Positions 25,437 through 33,382 of a DNA stretch of 64,000 nt are shown piece by piece. This DNA is from Arthrobacter frigidicola. GTDB lineage: Bacteria; Actinomycetota; Actinomycetes; Actinomycetales; Micrococcaceae. A program made the position numbers and the translations under genes. Each line of letters opens with the position of its first letter. Position 1 is the stretch's first letter. The notes under the pieces were generated by a model that saw only the letters and a program-made list of their open reading frames with translations, searched no databases and was not told where the DNA came from. The stretch lies in NCBI GenBank assembly GCA_003602285.1, contig QZVU01000007.1:62001-126000 (forward strand), in the 5' to 3' direction.

Positions 25437-25654
25437 CGGCCCCGCCGGGGCTTCCCGCTCAGGCCGGGTCTGGTGCTGGCCATCGAACCCTGGTTCATGC
25501 GCGGGACCGACAAGCTCCGCTCGACCCCGATGGGTGGACGCTGCGCAGCGCCGACGGCAGCCGCGGCGCCCACTCGGAGCACACGATCGCCAGCACCAGC
25601 GACCAGCCCATGGTGCTCACCCGGAACCGAGCCACCGGTGGGCCCGCCGCCTGA
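25437..25654 (+). pseudogene. 3' remnant of a type I methionine aminopeptidase gene
   Basis: About 70 codons of the end of MetAP survive. The frame starting around 25443 reads 'PLRPGLVLAIEPWFMRGTDK', the strongly conserved end of the active site including the metal-ligand Glu in IEPW. One base is missing between 25520 and 25535, after which frame 3 reads 'TLRSADGSRGAHSEHTIA', including the Glu/His pair near the C-terminus, and ends at TGA 25652. The N-terminal two thirds of the gene are absent. It is therefore a decayed fragment. An intact map must exist elsewhere. Confidence 0.75.
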
Positions 25655-25663
25655 GAGGTTGAG

Positions 25664-26035
25664 CTACCGCTCCTGCAGCACCGACAGTACGTTTCCCGAC
25701 GGATCCTTGAACCAGGCGATGAAGGGGCCTCCGCCGCGGTGGACTCCGGCGTCGTCCTGATCCATGCCGTCGTAGCGTTCAAGGCGTACTCCGCGCTCGG
25801 TGAGTGCGGAGACGGCGGCGACGATGTCGTCCACCTCGAAATTCAGGACCGTGTAGCTCGCCGGAGTGGAGTCGGGTTGTTCGTAGACGAGGGTATCCCG
25901 TCCTCCGGCGAGGTGTAGCCACATCAGGCCGTTCTCCTCAGAGGTCCTGAGCCCGAGGGTGTCACCGTAGAACCGCCGGGCATCCTCAAGGCTGCGGACC
26001 GCCAGGCCGCTGAAGGCCTTGGTGTCAGCAAACAT
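25664..26035 (-). CDS. VOC-family (glyoxalase/bleomycin-resistance fold) protein
   Basis: A 123-residue protein with two beta-alpha-beta-beta-beta modules: 'FSGLAVRSLEDARRFYGDTL' at the start and 'VLNFEVDDIVAAVSALTERG' in the middle, then 'PFIAWFKDPSGNVLSVLQE'. The position of the usual metal ligands (Glu near the end of each module) is partly kept. VOC proteins of this size are dioxygenases, isomerases or antibiotic-binding proteins; nothing here decides. It lies tail to tail with the MetAP remnant. Confidence 0.85.
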   Translation of the reverse strand: MFADTKAFSGLAVRSLEDARRFYGDTLGLRTSEENGLMWLHLAGGRDTLVYEQPDSTPASYTVLNFEVDDIVAAVSALTERGVRLERYDGMDQDDAGVHRGGGPFIAWFKDPSGNVLSVLQER

Positions 26036-26287
26036 GGTTCATCTCCTCCTGATCGGGGCCGCTGCACCGCGGCCGGTAGCCCCAGAATGGCACTGTGCGC
26101 GCCCGTGCAACAGGGGATACTGCGCAGCCTTCGGACCACCGCGGCCCCCAAGGGGACGGCGTCCCCCAAAATTCTGGCCGTTGCTTGTTGCCAAGGAGCT
26201 GCCAAGGGAGTGAAGTAGGTCCCATATTCAAGCCGGAGTCCGGCCGCTGTACGGTGTCGGAACCGCGCACCCGCTAGGGAGGTCACC

Positions 26288-27730
26288 ATGAGCACGACTT
26301 CTGAACCAGTCACCGAGCCGGCCCGCGAGGGGGAGGAACCGGCGCTTAAGCGGGTCCTCGGGCCAAAACTCCTGCTCCTGTTCATCGTCGGGGACATTCT
26401 GGGTGCCGGCGTCTATGCCGTAACCGGCACCATGGCCGGGACGGTCGGCGGCATCGTATGGCTCCCGTTCCTCCTGGCCTTCGTCGTCGCGACGATGACG
26501 GCGTTCTCCTACCTCGAGCTGGTCACGCAGTACCCCCAGGCGGCGGGGGCGGCGCTCTACTGCCACAAGGCATTCGGAATCCACTTCATCACCTTCCTTG
26601 TCGCTTTCGCCGTCGTCTGTTCCGGCATCACCAGCGCCTCGACCTCAGCGAACGTCCTCGCCCAAAACTTCTTTGGCGGGCTCGAGATCAACGGGTGGAT
26701 GGACGTGCCCGGTCAAGGTGTCATCACGGCGGTCGCCATCGGCTTCATGCTGCTTCTCGCGTTGATCAACCTGCGCGGGGTGGGGGAGAGCGTCAAGTTC
26801 AATGTGGTGCTCACCGTGGTGGAGATGACCGCCCTGTGCATCGTGATCGGGGTCGGCTTCTTCGTCATCGCCCAGGGCGAAGGGAACCTCGAACAGATCA
26901 CCGTTTTCAATGACTACGAGGACAAGGGCCTGTTCCTTGCGGTCACGGCAGCCACCTCCATCGCCTTCTTCGCGATGGTCGGTTTCGAGGATTCGGTGAA
27001 CATGGTCGAGGAGGTCAAGGATCCGGAGCGGATCTTCCCGCGGACCATGCTGACCGGCCTGGGCATCGCGGTGATCCTCTACATGCTGGTGGCGGTCTCC
27101 GTCGTGACGGTGCTCACCCCCACTGAGCTCGAAGGGATCCGGGAGGCCGAAGGCGCCGCGCTTCTCGAGGTGGTGGAGAAAGGCTCCCCGGACTTCCCGA
27201 TCGACAATATCTTCCCGTTCCTTGCCGTCTTCGCCGTCGCGAACACCGCCCTGATCAATATGCTGATGGCCAGCCGGCTCATCTACGGCATGGCCCGCCA
27301 GAACGTCCTGCCGCGTCCCCTGGGCAAGGTGCTCCCGGGACGCCGCACCCCGTGGGCCGGCATCTTGTTCTCCACGGTTCTCGCCCTGGGGCTGATCCTG
27401 TACGTCACCAGCGACCCGGACAGCAACGTCGTCGCGAACCTCTCCGGAACCACCGCGTTCCTGCTGCTGTGCGTCTTTACCGTCGTGAACGTGGCCTGCG
27501 TGATCCTGCGGCGCAAGCGGGACCCCAACCGCAAGGTGTTCTTCACCTCGCCGGGCCCGCTGCCCCTGATCGCGGCAGTGCTGTGCGCCTTCCTCGCCGG
27601 ACCCTGGGTCGGCCGGGACGTGATCCAGTACCAGATCGCCGGCGGATTGCTGGCAATCGGAGTGGTGCTGTGGGCCATCACCTGGTTCGTCAACAAGAAG
27701 ACAAACGCCGCCGTGGACCGGCAGGAGTAA
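26288..27730 (+). CDS. APC-superfamily amino-acid permease
   Basis: A 480-residue membrane protein with about 12 hydrophobic helices. The N-terminal 'LLLFIVGDILGAGVYAVTG' is the unwound first helix that binds the amine of the substrate in APC carriers. 'GFEDSVNMVEEVKDPERIFP' is the conserved loop after helix 6. The final helices are followed by a short cytoplasmic tail. It should import an amino acid or polyamine by H+ or Na+ symport. The substrate is unassigned. RBS GGGAGG lies about 6 bp before the ATG. Another permease gene follows after about 150 bp. Confidence 0.88.
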   Translation: MSTTSEPVTEPAREGEEPALKRVLGPKLLLLFIVGDILGAGVYAVTGTMAGTVGGIVWLPFLLAFVVATMTAFSYLELVTQYPQAAGAALYCHKAFGIHFITFLVAFAVVCSGITSASTSANVLAQNFFGGLEINGWMDVPGQGVITAVAIGFMLLLALINLRGVGESVKFNVVLTVVEMTALCIVIGVGFFVIAQGEGNLEQITVFNDYEDKGLFLAVTAATSIAFFAMVGFEDSVNMVEEVKDPERIFPRTMLTGLGIAVILYMLVAVSVVTVLTPTELEGIREAEGAALLEVVEKGSPDFPIDNIFPFLAVFAVANTALINMLMASRLIYGMARQNVLPRPLGKVLPGRRTPWAGILFSTVLALGLILYVTSDPDSNVVANLSGTTAFLLLCVFTVVNVACVILRRKRDPNRKVFFTSPGPLPLIAAVLCAFLAGPWVGRDVIQYQIAGGLLAIGVVLWAITWFVNKKTNAAVDRQE

Positions 27731-27882
27731 CCTTCCGCACGGACCCGCAGACGGTAGACCCGGCAAACGTCTGATTTGACTCTCGATCGGGCAGAATGCA
27801 GGGTTTTAGGTCTGTCATGTTCGTCACAAGCGCGCGGGCGGCGAGTGCTCCGCACCACCCGCCTGCTGAAGGAAACCTCTCC

Positions 27883-29364
27883 ATGCCCGAACCCACTGCC
27901 AACGCTGCGCCCGTATCCGCGCCTGCCACCGCAGGCTCAAGCAGCTCCCAACCCCACCTCTCGCGGGCCCTGAGCAACCGCCACATCCAGCTGCTCGCCA
28001 TCGGCGGGGCGATCGGCACCGGTCTATTTATGGGATCCGGAAAGACCATCTCCCTCGCCGGTCCCTCGATCATCTTCGTCTACATGATCATCGGCTTCAT
28101 GCTGTTCTTCGTCATGCGCGCCATGGGCGAGATCCTGCTGTCCAACCTCAGCTACAAGTCCTTCAGCGACTTCGCCGGCGACCTGCTCGGCCCCTGGGCC
28201 GGGTTCTTCACCGGCTGGTCCTACTGGTTCTTCTGGGTGGTCACCGGCGTCGCCGACATTGTGGCAATCGCCAGCTACGTCGATGTGCTCGCCCCCGGAA
28301 CGCCGCTGTGGATTCCCGCACTGATCACCCCGGTGGTCCTGGTGCTCCTGAACCTCCCGACGGTGAAGGCCTTCGGCGAAGCGGAATTCTGGTTCGCCAT
28401 CATCAAAGTCGTCGCGATCGTGGCACTTATCGTCACCGGTGCCATCATGATCCTCACCAACTTCACCTCGCCCAGCGGCCAGGAGGCCAGCCTGGCCAAC
28501 ATCTGGAATGACGGCGGCATGTTCCCGCACGGGATCTTCGGCTTCGTCCTCGGTTTCCAGATCGCCATCTTCGCCTTCGCGGGAATTGAACTCGTCGGCA
28601 CCGCGGCCGCCGAAACGAAGAACCCAGAGAAGAACCTGCCCCGGGCGATCAACTCCATTCCGGTCCGCGTGCTCCTGTTCTACGTGGGAGCGCTCGTGGT
28701 CATTATGGCCGTCAACCCGTGGCGCAACATCGACCCGGCCACCAGCCCGTTCATCGGCATGTTCTCCCTCGCCGGGCTCGGCATTGCGGCAGTGGTGATC
28801 AACCTCGTGGTCCTGACCTCCGCCGCCTCCAGCGCCAACTCCGGAATCTACTCCACGTCGCGCATGGTCTACGGGCTCGCCCAGGACGGCAACGCACCGA
28901 AGGCCTTCGGTCGGCTCAGCCCGCGCAAAGTCCCGCAGAACGCGCTGCTGTTCTCCTGCATCTTCCTCCTGGCCGGACTAGTGCTGCTCTACTCGGGCGA
29001 TTCGGTGATTGAGGCGTTCACCGTCGTCACCTCGGTGGCCTCGGTGCTGACCATGTTCGTCTGGTCGATGATCCTGATCAGCTACATCGTGTTCCGCCGC
29101 CGCCGCGCCGCGCTGCACGAAGCATCGGCCTTCAAGATGCCCGGATCGGCGTTCATGCCCTACGTCGTGCTGGCGTTCTTCGGCTTCATGCTCGTCGCCC
29201 TGGCCCAGGCGGCCGACACGCGGCTGGCCCTCGTCGTCGCGCCCGTCTGGTTCCTGATCCTCGGTGTCGCCTGGTACTTGAACCGGCAGACGCCGGTGCA
29301 GCAGGCACGGATCGAGGAGCATAAGGCGGTACGGGCCGCCGAGCTCGAAGGCCTCTCCCGCTAG
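27883..29364 (+). CDS. cycA: D-serine/D-alanine/glycine-type amino-acid permease
   Basis: A 493-residue AAT-family permease. It has 'RHIQLLAIGGAIGTGLFMGS' in helix 1, 'FAFAGIELVGTAAAETKNPE' in the helix 6 region and 'TSAASSANSGIYSTSRMVYG' in helix 8, which closely resemble CycA-type carriers (E. coli CycA is about 470 residues). The ATG at 27883 has GAAGGA upstream. A further in-frame start at 27796 would add an atypical tail. The gene name is by resemblance only; other AAT permeases share these motifs. Confidence 0.82.
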   Translation: MPEPTANAAPVSAPATAGSSSSQPHLSRALSNRHIQLLAIGGAIGTGLFMGSGKTISLAGPSIIFVYMIIGFMLFFVMRAMGEILLSNLSYKSFSDFAGDLLGPWAGFFTGWSYWFFWVVTGVADIVAIASYVDVLAPGTPLWIPALITPVVLVLLNLPTVKAFGEAEFWFAIIKVVAIVALIVTGAIMILTNFTSPSGQEASLANIWNDGGMFPHGIFGFVLGFQIAIFAFAGIELVGTAAAETKNPEKNLPRAINSIPVRVLLFYVGALVVIMAVNPWRNIDPATSPFIGMFSLAGLGIAAVVINLVVLTSAASSANSGIYSTSRMVYGLAQDGNAPKAFGRLSPRKVPQNALLFSCIFLLAGLVLLYSGDSVIEAFTVVTSVASVLTMFVWSMILISYIVFRRRRAALHEASAFKMPGSAFMPYVVLAFFGFMLVALAQAADTRLALVVAPVWFLILGVAWYLNRQTPVQQARIEEHKAVRAAELEGLSR

Positions 29365-29408
29365 GCGCGAAGGCGCCCGCACCGGTCACCGGCAAGGCAC
29401 CGCGCACA

Positions 29409-29442
29409 CGAAGGACCGCTCCGGCTCTGGGGCGGTCCTTCG
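29409..29442 (+). terminator. Hairpin after the cycA-like gene
   Basis: An 11-bp perfect stem, CGAAGGACCGC with its complement, separated by 12 bases and followed by a few T residues. It is 45 bp after the permease stop and 60 bp before the convergent lysE stop, so it may serve both genes. Confidence 0.7.
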
Positions 29443-29503
29443 TCATTTCCGGCAGCCGGCGGCGTGCCCTGTTGAGCCCTGAACGACCCGCGCCGGGCAG
29501 GGC

Positions 29504-30106
29504 CTAGACGACGAGGAACACTGCCAGCGCCGCCATGAGGACGGCGATCGCCCCGTCCAGGACGCGCCAGGCGCTGCGGCGGCGGAAGACGGGTGCAAGG
29601 AACCGGGCGCCCACGCCGAGGGCGGAGAACCACACGATGCTGCCCAGGCCCGCACCCGCGGCGAACCACCACCGTCCGTCGGCGCCATGGGAGCTCGCCA
29701 ACGACCCCAGCAGAAGCACCGTATCCAGATAGACGTGCGGGTTGAGCCAGGTGAGCGCCAGGCACGTTCCCAGGGCGGCCTTCCAGGTGCGCTTCTCCTG
29801 CGCGCCGGCGACGTCGAGCTGCTCCCCGCGGATGGCCCGGACGGCGGCAAGGACCGCGTAGCCAAGCAGGAATGCGGCACCGGCCCACCGGACGACCTCG
29901 AGAAGCAGCGGGGCCCGCTCGATGGCCACGCCGAGCCCGCCCACGCCCAGCATGATGAGGACCAGGTCCGACAGGGCGCAGACGGCGACCACCAGCGCGA
30001 CATGGGAGCGTTGGAGCCCCTGCCGAAGGACGAAGGCGTTCTGGGCGCCGATGGCAATGATGAGGGACAGGCCTGCGGTCAGGCCGGCTGCAACGGGAAG
30101 GATCAC
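29504..30106 (-). CDS. lysE: LysE/ArgO-type amino-acid exporter
   Basis: A 200-residue membrane protein with six hydrophobic segments, normal for the LysE family. The N-terminal 'AGLTAGLSLIIAIGAQNAFV' with its GAQN motif is diagnostic, as are 'TWLNPHVYLDTVLLLGS' and 'FLGYAVLAAVRA'-type segments. It exports basic amino acids (L-lysine, L-arginine) and prevents toxic accumulation from peptide uptake. It is divergent from a LysG-like regulator, the classic lysE-lysG arrangement known from Corynebacterium. Confidence 0.9.
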   Translation of the reverse strand: MILPVAAGLTAGLSLIIAIGAQNAFVLRQGLQRSHVALVVAVCALSDLVLIMLGVGGLGVAIERAPLLLEVVRWAGAAFLLGYAVLAAVRAIRGEQLDVAGAQEKRTWKAALGTCLALTWLNPHVYLDTVLLLGSLASSHGADGRWWFAAGAGLGSIVWFSALGVGARFLAPVFRRRSAWRVLDGAIAVLMAALAVFLVV

Positions 30107-30133
30107 CCTTCTACGGTAGGCACCGCTCGAAAA

Positions 30134-30155
30134 TTAGAACAGCTCATCCTTCTAA
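30134..30155. promoter_or_regulatory. Inverted repeat in the lysE-lysG intergenic region, likely LysG operator
   Basis: TTAGAA and TTCTAA form perfect arms 10 bp apart. The right arm also begins the 10-bp palindrome TTCTAAAGAA (30150-30159). LysR-type regulators bind T-N11-A dyads at such places. The repeat lies 20-40 bp before the lysG ATG and about 30 bp before the lysE start, so it could control both. Confidence 0.6.
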
Positions 30156-30174
30156 AGAATGATAAGAAGAGCTA

Positions 30175-31056
30175 ATGAAGGAGATCGACCCACATCAGGC
30201 GCGCACGCTGGCCGCCATCACCTCGACCGGCAGCTTCGAGGGGGCCGCGGCCGCCCTTTCCGTAACGGCATCCGCGGTGAGTCAGCGCATCCGGGCCCTC
30301 GAAACCGCCATCGGGCGGCCGGTGCTCCGGCGGACCCGTCCCATCGAACTGACCGACGCCGGCCAGGCCGTGGTGCGCTTTGCCCGGCAGCTTGAACTGC
30401 TCTCCTCCGACGTCCTCACCGAGCTGGGATCAGACGACACGGCCACGGGCCGCGGGCTCACGATCGTCATCAACGCAGATTCACTCAACACCTGGGCCCT
30501 GCCGGCCCTGGCGCCACTGGCCCGGACCCTGCAACTTGAGGTGCTCCGGGAGGACCAGGAACACTCGCCCGAGCTGCTGCGCAACGGTGCCGCCGCTGCC
30601 GCCATCACCTCCACCGGCGTCCCGATCCAGGGCTGCTCCGCCCGGCCGCTGGGCGTGATGCGCTACCTCCCGGTGTGCACCGCGGAGTTCCGGCAGAAGT
30701 GGTTCGCGGACGGAGTGACTCCGGGGGCGCTCACCCGCGCCCCGGTGGTCGTCTTCGACCGGAAGGACGATCTGCAGGATCAGTACCTGCGGGGCCGGGG
30801 CATTCAGCCGGGCAGCACGCCCCGCCACTACATTCCGGCTGCCCATGAATTCGGGGAGGCCATCGCCCTGGGCATGGGGTGGGGGCTGCTTCCGGAACTG
30901 GAGCTGACCCGCGATCCCCGCCGGCGGGCCCTTGTCGCCTTCGACCGCGGGACATTCATCGACGTTCCCCTGCATTGGCAGCAGTGGCGACACGGCTCGG
31001 CGGCGCTCGATGAGGTGGCTGCGGCCATCCGCGGCGCGGCAGCGGTCCTCCGCTAA
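30175..31056 (+). CDS. lysG: LysR-type regulator of the ArgP/LysG group
   Basis: A 293-residue LysR-family activator. The N-terminal winged HTH includes 'HQARTLAAITSTGSFEGAAAAL' and 'TASAVSQRIRALETAIGRPVL', after which a periplasmic-binding-protein-like effector domain follows. ArgP/LysG proteins sense lysine or arginine. The divergent lysE gene supports that role here. 'SAVSQRI' is the recognition helix. It is close to Corynebacterium LysG by layout; the effector specificity is inferred. Confidence 0.9.
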   Translation: MKEIDPHQARTLAAITSTGSFEGAAAALSVTASAVSQRIRALETAIGRPVLRRTRPIELTDAGQAVVRFARQLELLSSDVLTELGSDDTATGRGLTIVINADSLNTWALPALAPLARTLQLEVLREDQEHSPELLRNGAAAAAITSTGVPIQGCSARPLGVMRYLPVCTAEFRQKWFADGVTPGALTRAPVVVFDRKDDLQDQYLRGRGIQPGSTPRHYIPAAHEFGEAIALGMGWGLLPELELTRDPRRRALVAFDRGTFIDVPLHWQQWRHGSAALDEVAAAIRGAAAVLR

Positions 31057-31422
31057 GGGGGACGGTGGGGCGCGAGCCGGGTTGCCGCGTGGCCCGGGTG
31101 CGGCCTGTCCTGGGCGCGCGTGGTGCGGTCTGGGGGACGGCCGGGGAGGGGCTGGTTGCGGCCCGAGCCGGGGTGCGTCCGGGGGGTTCCTGCGTCCACC
31201 CGTTTGTGCGAGCACGCACCCGTAACAGTGCGCCGTGGTGCGGGCGGTGCTTGGGATCTCCAAGGGGGCGGCGGACGATGGATCGAAGACCACAAAGTCT
31301 GGACACCGAAACCTGGTGCAGGCAGGCTGGGCGACGCAGCCGGAACCACCTGGACCACCGAGGCCTGGACCACCGAGGCCTGGACCACCGGAGCCCGGAC
31401 AAACGACGAGAGGAAGCAGCAG
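31057..31422. other. Gene-free interval upstream of the NmrA-like gene
   Basis: About 365 bp of very GC-rich sequence with G runs and no credible coding frame. Its right end contains a 15-bp tandem repeat (31351-31395). The promoter of the NmrA-like gene should be in the part around 31230-31330, but no boxes are convincing. Confidence 0.5.
31351..31395. repeat. 15-bp tandem repeat before the NmrA-like gene
   Basis: TGGACCACCGAGGCC is repeated twice exactly (31351, 31366) and once with two changes (31381). The array ends 27 bp before the ATG, so it lies in the 5' leader or promoter. Confidence 0.8.
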
Positions 31423-32067
31423 ATGGCGCGCATCACCGTCCTTGGGGGAACCGGCTATACAGGAAGCGCCGTCGCCAGCGAGGCGCAGCGGCGCGGCCAT
31501 GACGTCGTCGTCGTGAGCAGGAACCGGCCGGCGGACCCGCTTCCGGGGGTCACCTATGCTCCTGGATCGGTGCTTGACCCGGATTTCCTCGAAACGGTCG
31601 TGGCCGGCAGTAATGTCGTCTTCGAGAGCGTCGCCCCTCGCGGAGAGATGGCGGGCCAGGAGGAAGGCCTGGTGGAGCGCCTGATCGCCCTGACCGCCGG
31701 GACCGGGATCCGCCTCGGCGTCATGGGAGGCGCTTCCTCGCTCCTTGTCGCACCGGAGGGGCCCCGGCTCTACGACGTCAGCACGGTGCCCGAGCCAGTC
31801 CGCCTGGAGGTGGAGACCGGCATCGCACTCCTTGAGATGCTCAAGAATTCACCCGAAAACGTCGACTGGTTCTACGTCAGTCCTCCGGTGAGCTTCGGCG
31901 TCTGGGCCCCTGCGGAGGAAAAGGGCAGCTACCGCCTCAGTGACGACGTCCTGCTCGCCGACGCGGAGGGGAAATCGACAATCTCAGCAGCCGACCTCGC
32001 CCTGGCGGTCCTCGACGAGATCGAGAAACCCCGGTACCGCCGCCGCCGCTTCCACGCCGCCCACTGA
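31423..32067 (+). CDS. NAD(P)H-binding NmrA/atypical-SDR protein
   Basis: A 214-residue Rossmann protein. The dinucleotide motif GGTGYTG is at residues 8-14 ('VLGGTGYTGSAVASEAQRR'), and the basic 'SRNRPAD' after beta2 suggests NADPH. The middle and end ('RLGVMGGASSLLV', 'WFYVSPPVSFG') match the YwnB/NmrA-like group of atypical SDRs, which lack the YxxxK active site and are often reductases or redox sensors. The ATG at 31423 is preceded by GAGAGGAAG. An upstream in-frame reading runs through the 15-bp repeats and is not believed. Confidence 0.85.
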   Translation: MARITVLGGTGYTGSAVASEAQRRGHDVVVVSRNRPADPLPGVTYAPGSVLDPDFLETVVAGSNVVFESVAPRGEMAGQEEGLVERLIALTAGTGIRLGVMGGASSLLVAPEGPRLYDVSTVPEPVRLEVETGIALLEMLKNSPENVDWFYVSPPVSFGVWAPAEEKGSYRLSDDVLLADAEGKSTISAADLALAVLDEIEKPRYRRRRFHAAH

Positions 32068-32128
32068 TCCGGCGGCCCCGGCCGGCGGACGATGCGGGAG
32101 CGCGCAGTGGGGCAGGCGGCGCCGGGCA

Positions 32129-32677
32129 TTAGTTCGCGGGCAGAAGTTCTGAGGCAAGAGTCCCGGCACCGTCCCCGCGTTCAGTCCGTGGCGTCGTAGT
32201 CGATGCGGAAGCTGCCGATGAAGGTGAGGATGTTGCCCGCAGCGACTCCCACAGGCTGTACACATTGAGACCGTAGAAACCGACGCGCCGGTCCGGCCCA
32301 CGGGCGGCATTTCCATCCCGCAGCCACCGGGCGAAGTCCGCGACCTCGTCGTTGGCCCACATCCAGGTCGGCCAGCGGTCGAAGCCCCTCAGGGCCTCAC
32401 GCGGATCCTCCGGTGCCTCCGGCGCGCGGGTCTCAGAGCGGTGGACGGCGTAACAGTCCGGCCAGTCGCCCTCCACTGCGACGAAGGAAAATCCCTTTTC
32501 CTCGACCAGGCGCCGGGAGAGCGCCGCCCGCCAGGCATAAAACTTGTGGGTGCCGTGCGACGCTTCACCAATAAAGACGTACCGGGCATCGCCGATGCGC
32601 TCCAGCAGCGGGTCAAGGTCGGTCTCCGAGGACAGCGCCAGCGCCGCTGCCCGGATGGATGCTGCCTTTTCATCCAT
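32129..32677 (-). pseudogene. Truncated erythromycin-esterase-family gene
   Basis: The first ~145 residues are a good erythromycin esterase N-terminus: 'DARYVFIGEASHGTHKFY' with the active-site Glu/His region, 'SFVAVEGDWPDCYAVH' and 'VGFYGLNVYSLWESLRA'. Full-length members have about 400 residues. After 'WESLRA' (near 32245) the frame becomes Ser/Thr-rich with poor codon use and ends at 32129, while another frame continues with ideal G/C third positions to a TGA at 32181. The C-terminal half is missing, so the enzyme is almost certainly inactive. The ATG at 32677 has GGGAAGG upstream. Confidence 0.8.
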
Positions 32678-32969
32678 GGATTTCACCTTCCCGGTAAGGG
32701 CTCTGCAAGGGTGTGCCCGTGTTCCGACGCTACCGACCCCAGCCCTCGCGCCCACCGCGTGTGCCCTTGTATTCCTTGCACACCGGCTGGAGAGGGCCTG
32801 ACCCGAGGGCTCCCAAGTACGCGATGCGGAGTACAGGAATCCGACCACCTGCCCGCGCATGCAGTTTCCGAAATCTGCTGGCGGCGCAGGGTGCCGATGG
32901 CTACCGTGGTGGCCACGGGCGGCCGGATCCGCCGGCCACACCCCGGACCTCTGCAGAAGGAGCAGACCC

Positions 32970-33377
32970 ATGAGCACCATTGCCGCAATGCTTGAGACGT
33001 ACCCCAAGGACCTGGGAGGTATCGACCGGGACCGGCTCATCGAATGCATCGCTGCGTGCTTCGAGTGCGCCCAGACCTGTACCGCGTGTGCCGACGCGTG
33101 CCTGAGCGAGGACTCCATGGCGCACCTCACCAAGTGCATCCGCACCGACCTCGACTGCGCCGATATCTGTGCAGCCACCGGCAAGGTGCTGTCCCGCCAC
33201 ACCGCCTACGACGCCAACCTCACCCGGGCGGTACTGGCCGCCTGCGAGGCGGCCTGCCGCGCGTGCGCCGACGAATGCGAAACCCACGCCTCGATGCACG
33301 AACACTGCAGGATCTGCGCCGAGTCCTGCCGGCGGTGCGAGAACGCCTGCCGGGAACTGGCCGCAGCCCTTGGCTGA
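32970..33377 (+). CDS. Cysteine-rich four-helix-bundle copper-binding protein (DUF326/Csp-like)
   Basis: A 135-residue protein with 18 cysteines placed along the helices as CxxxC and CxxC pairs ('ECIAACFECAQTCTACADAC', 'CRICAESCRRCENAC'), plus several His. This is the pattern of the copper-storage proteins Csp and the DUF326 family, in which cysteines line the core of a four-helix bundle and bind many Cu(I) ions. No signal peptide is visible, which would make it the cytosolic form. AGAAGGAG lies about 7 bp before the ATG. Confidence 0.9.
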   Translation: MSTIAAMLETYPKDLGGIDRDRLIECIAACFECAQTCTACADACLSEDSMAHLTKCIRTDLDCADICAATGKVLSRHTAYDANLTRAVLAACEAACRACADECETHASMHEHCRICAESCRRCENACRELAAALG

Positions 33378-33382
33378 CCCGC

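Noticed and set aside
25473-25760. A 95-codon open frame in the MetAP remnant region
   Set aside because: Only its first 15 codons resemble MetAP. The rest is out of frame and overlaps the VOC gene.
31130-31200. Runs of G that might form a quadruplex
   Set aside because: The runs are spaced too unevenly for a simple four-tract motif and could be chance at this base composition.
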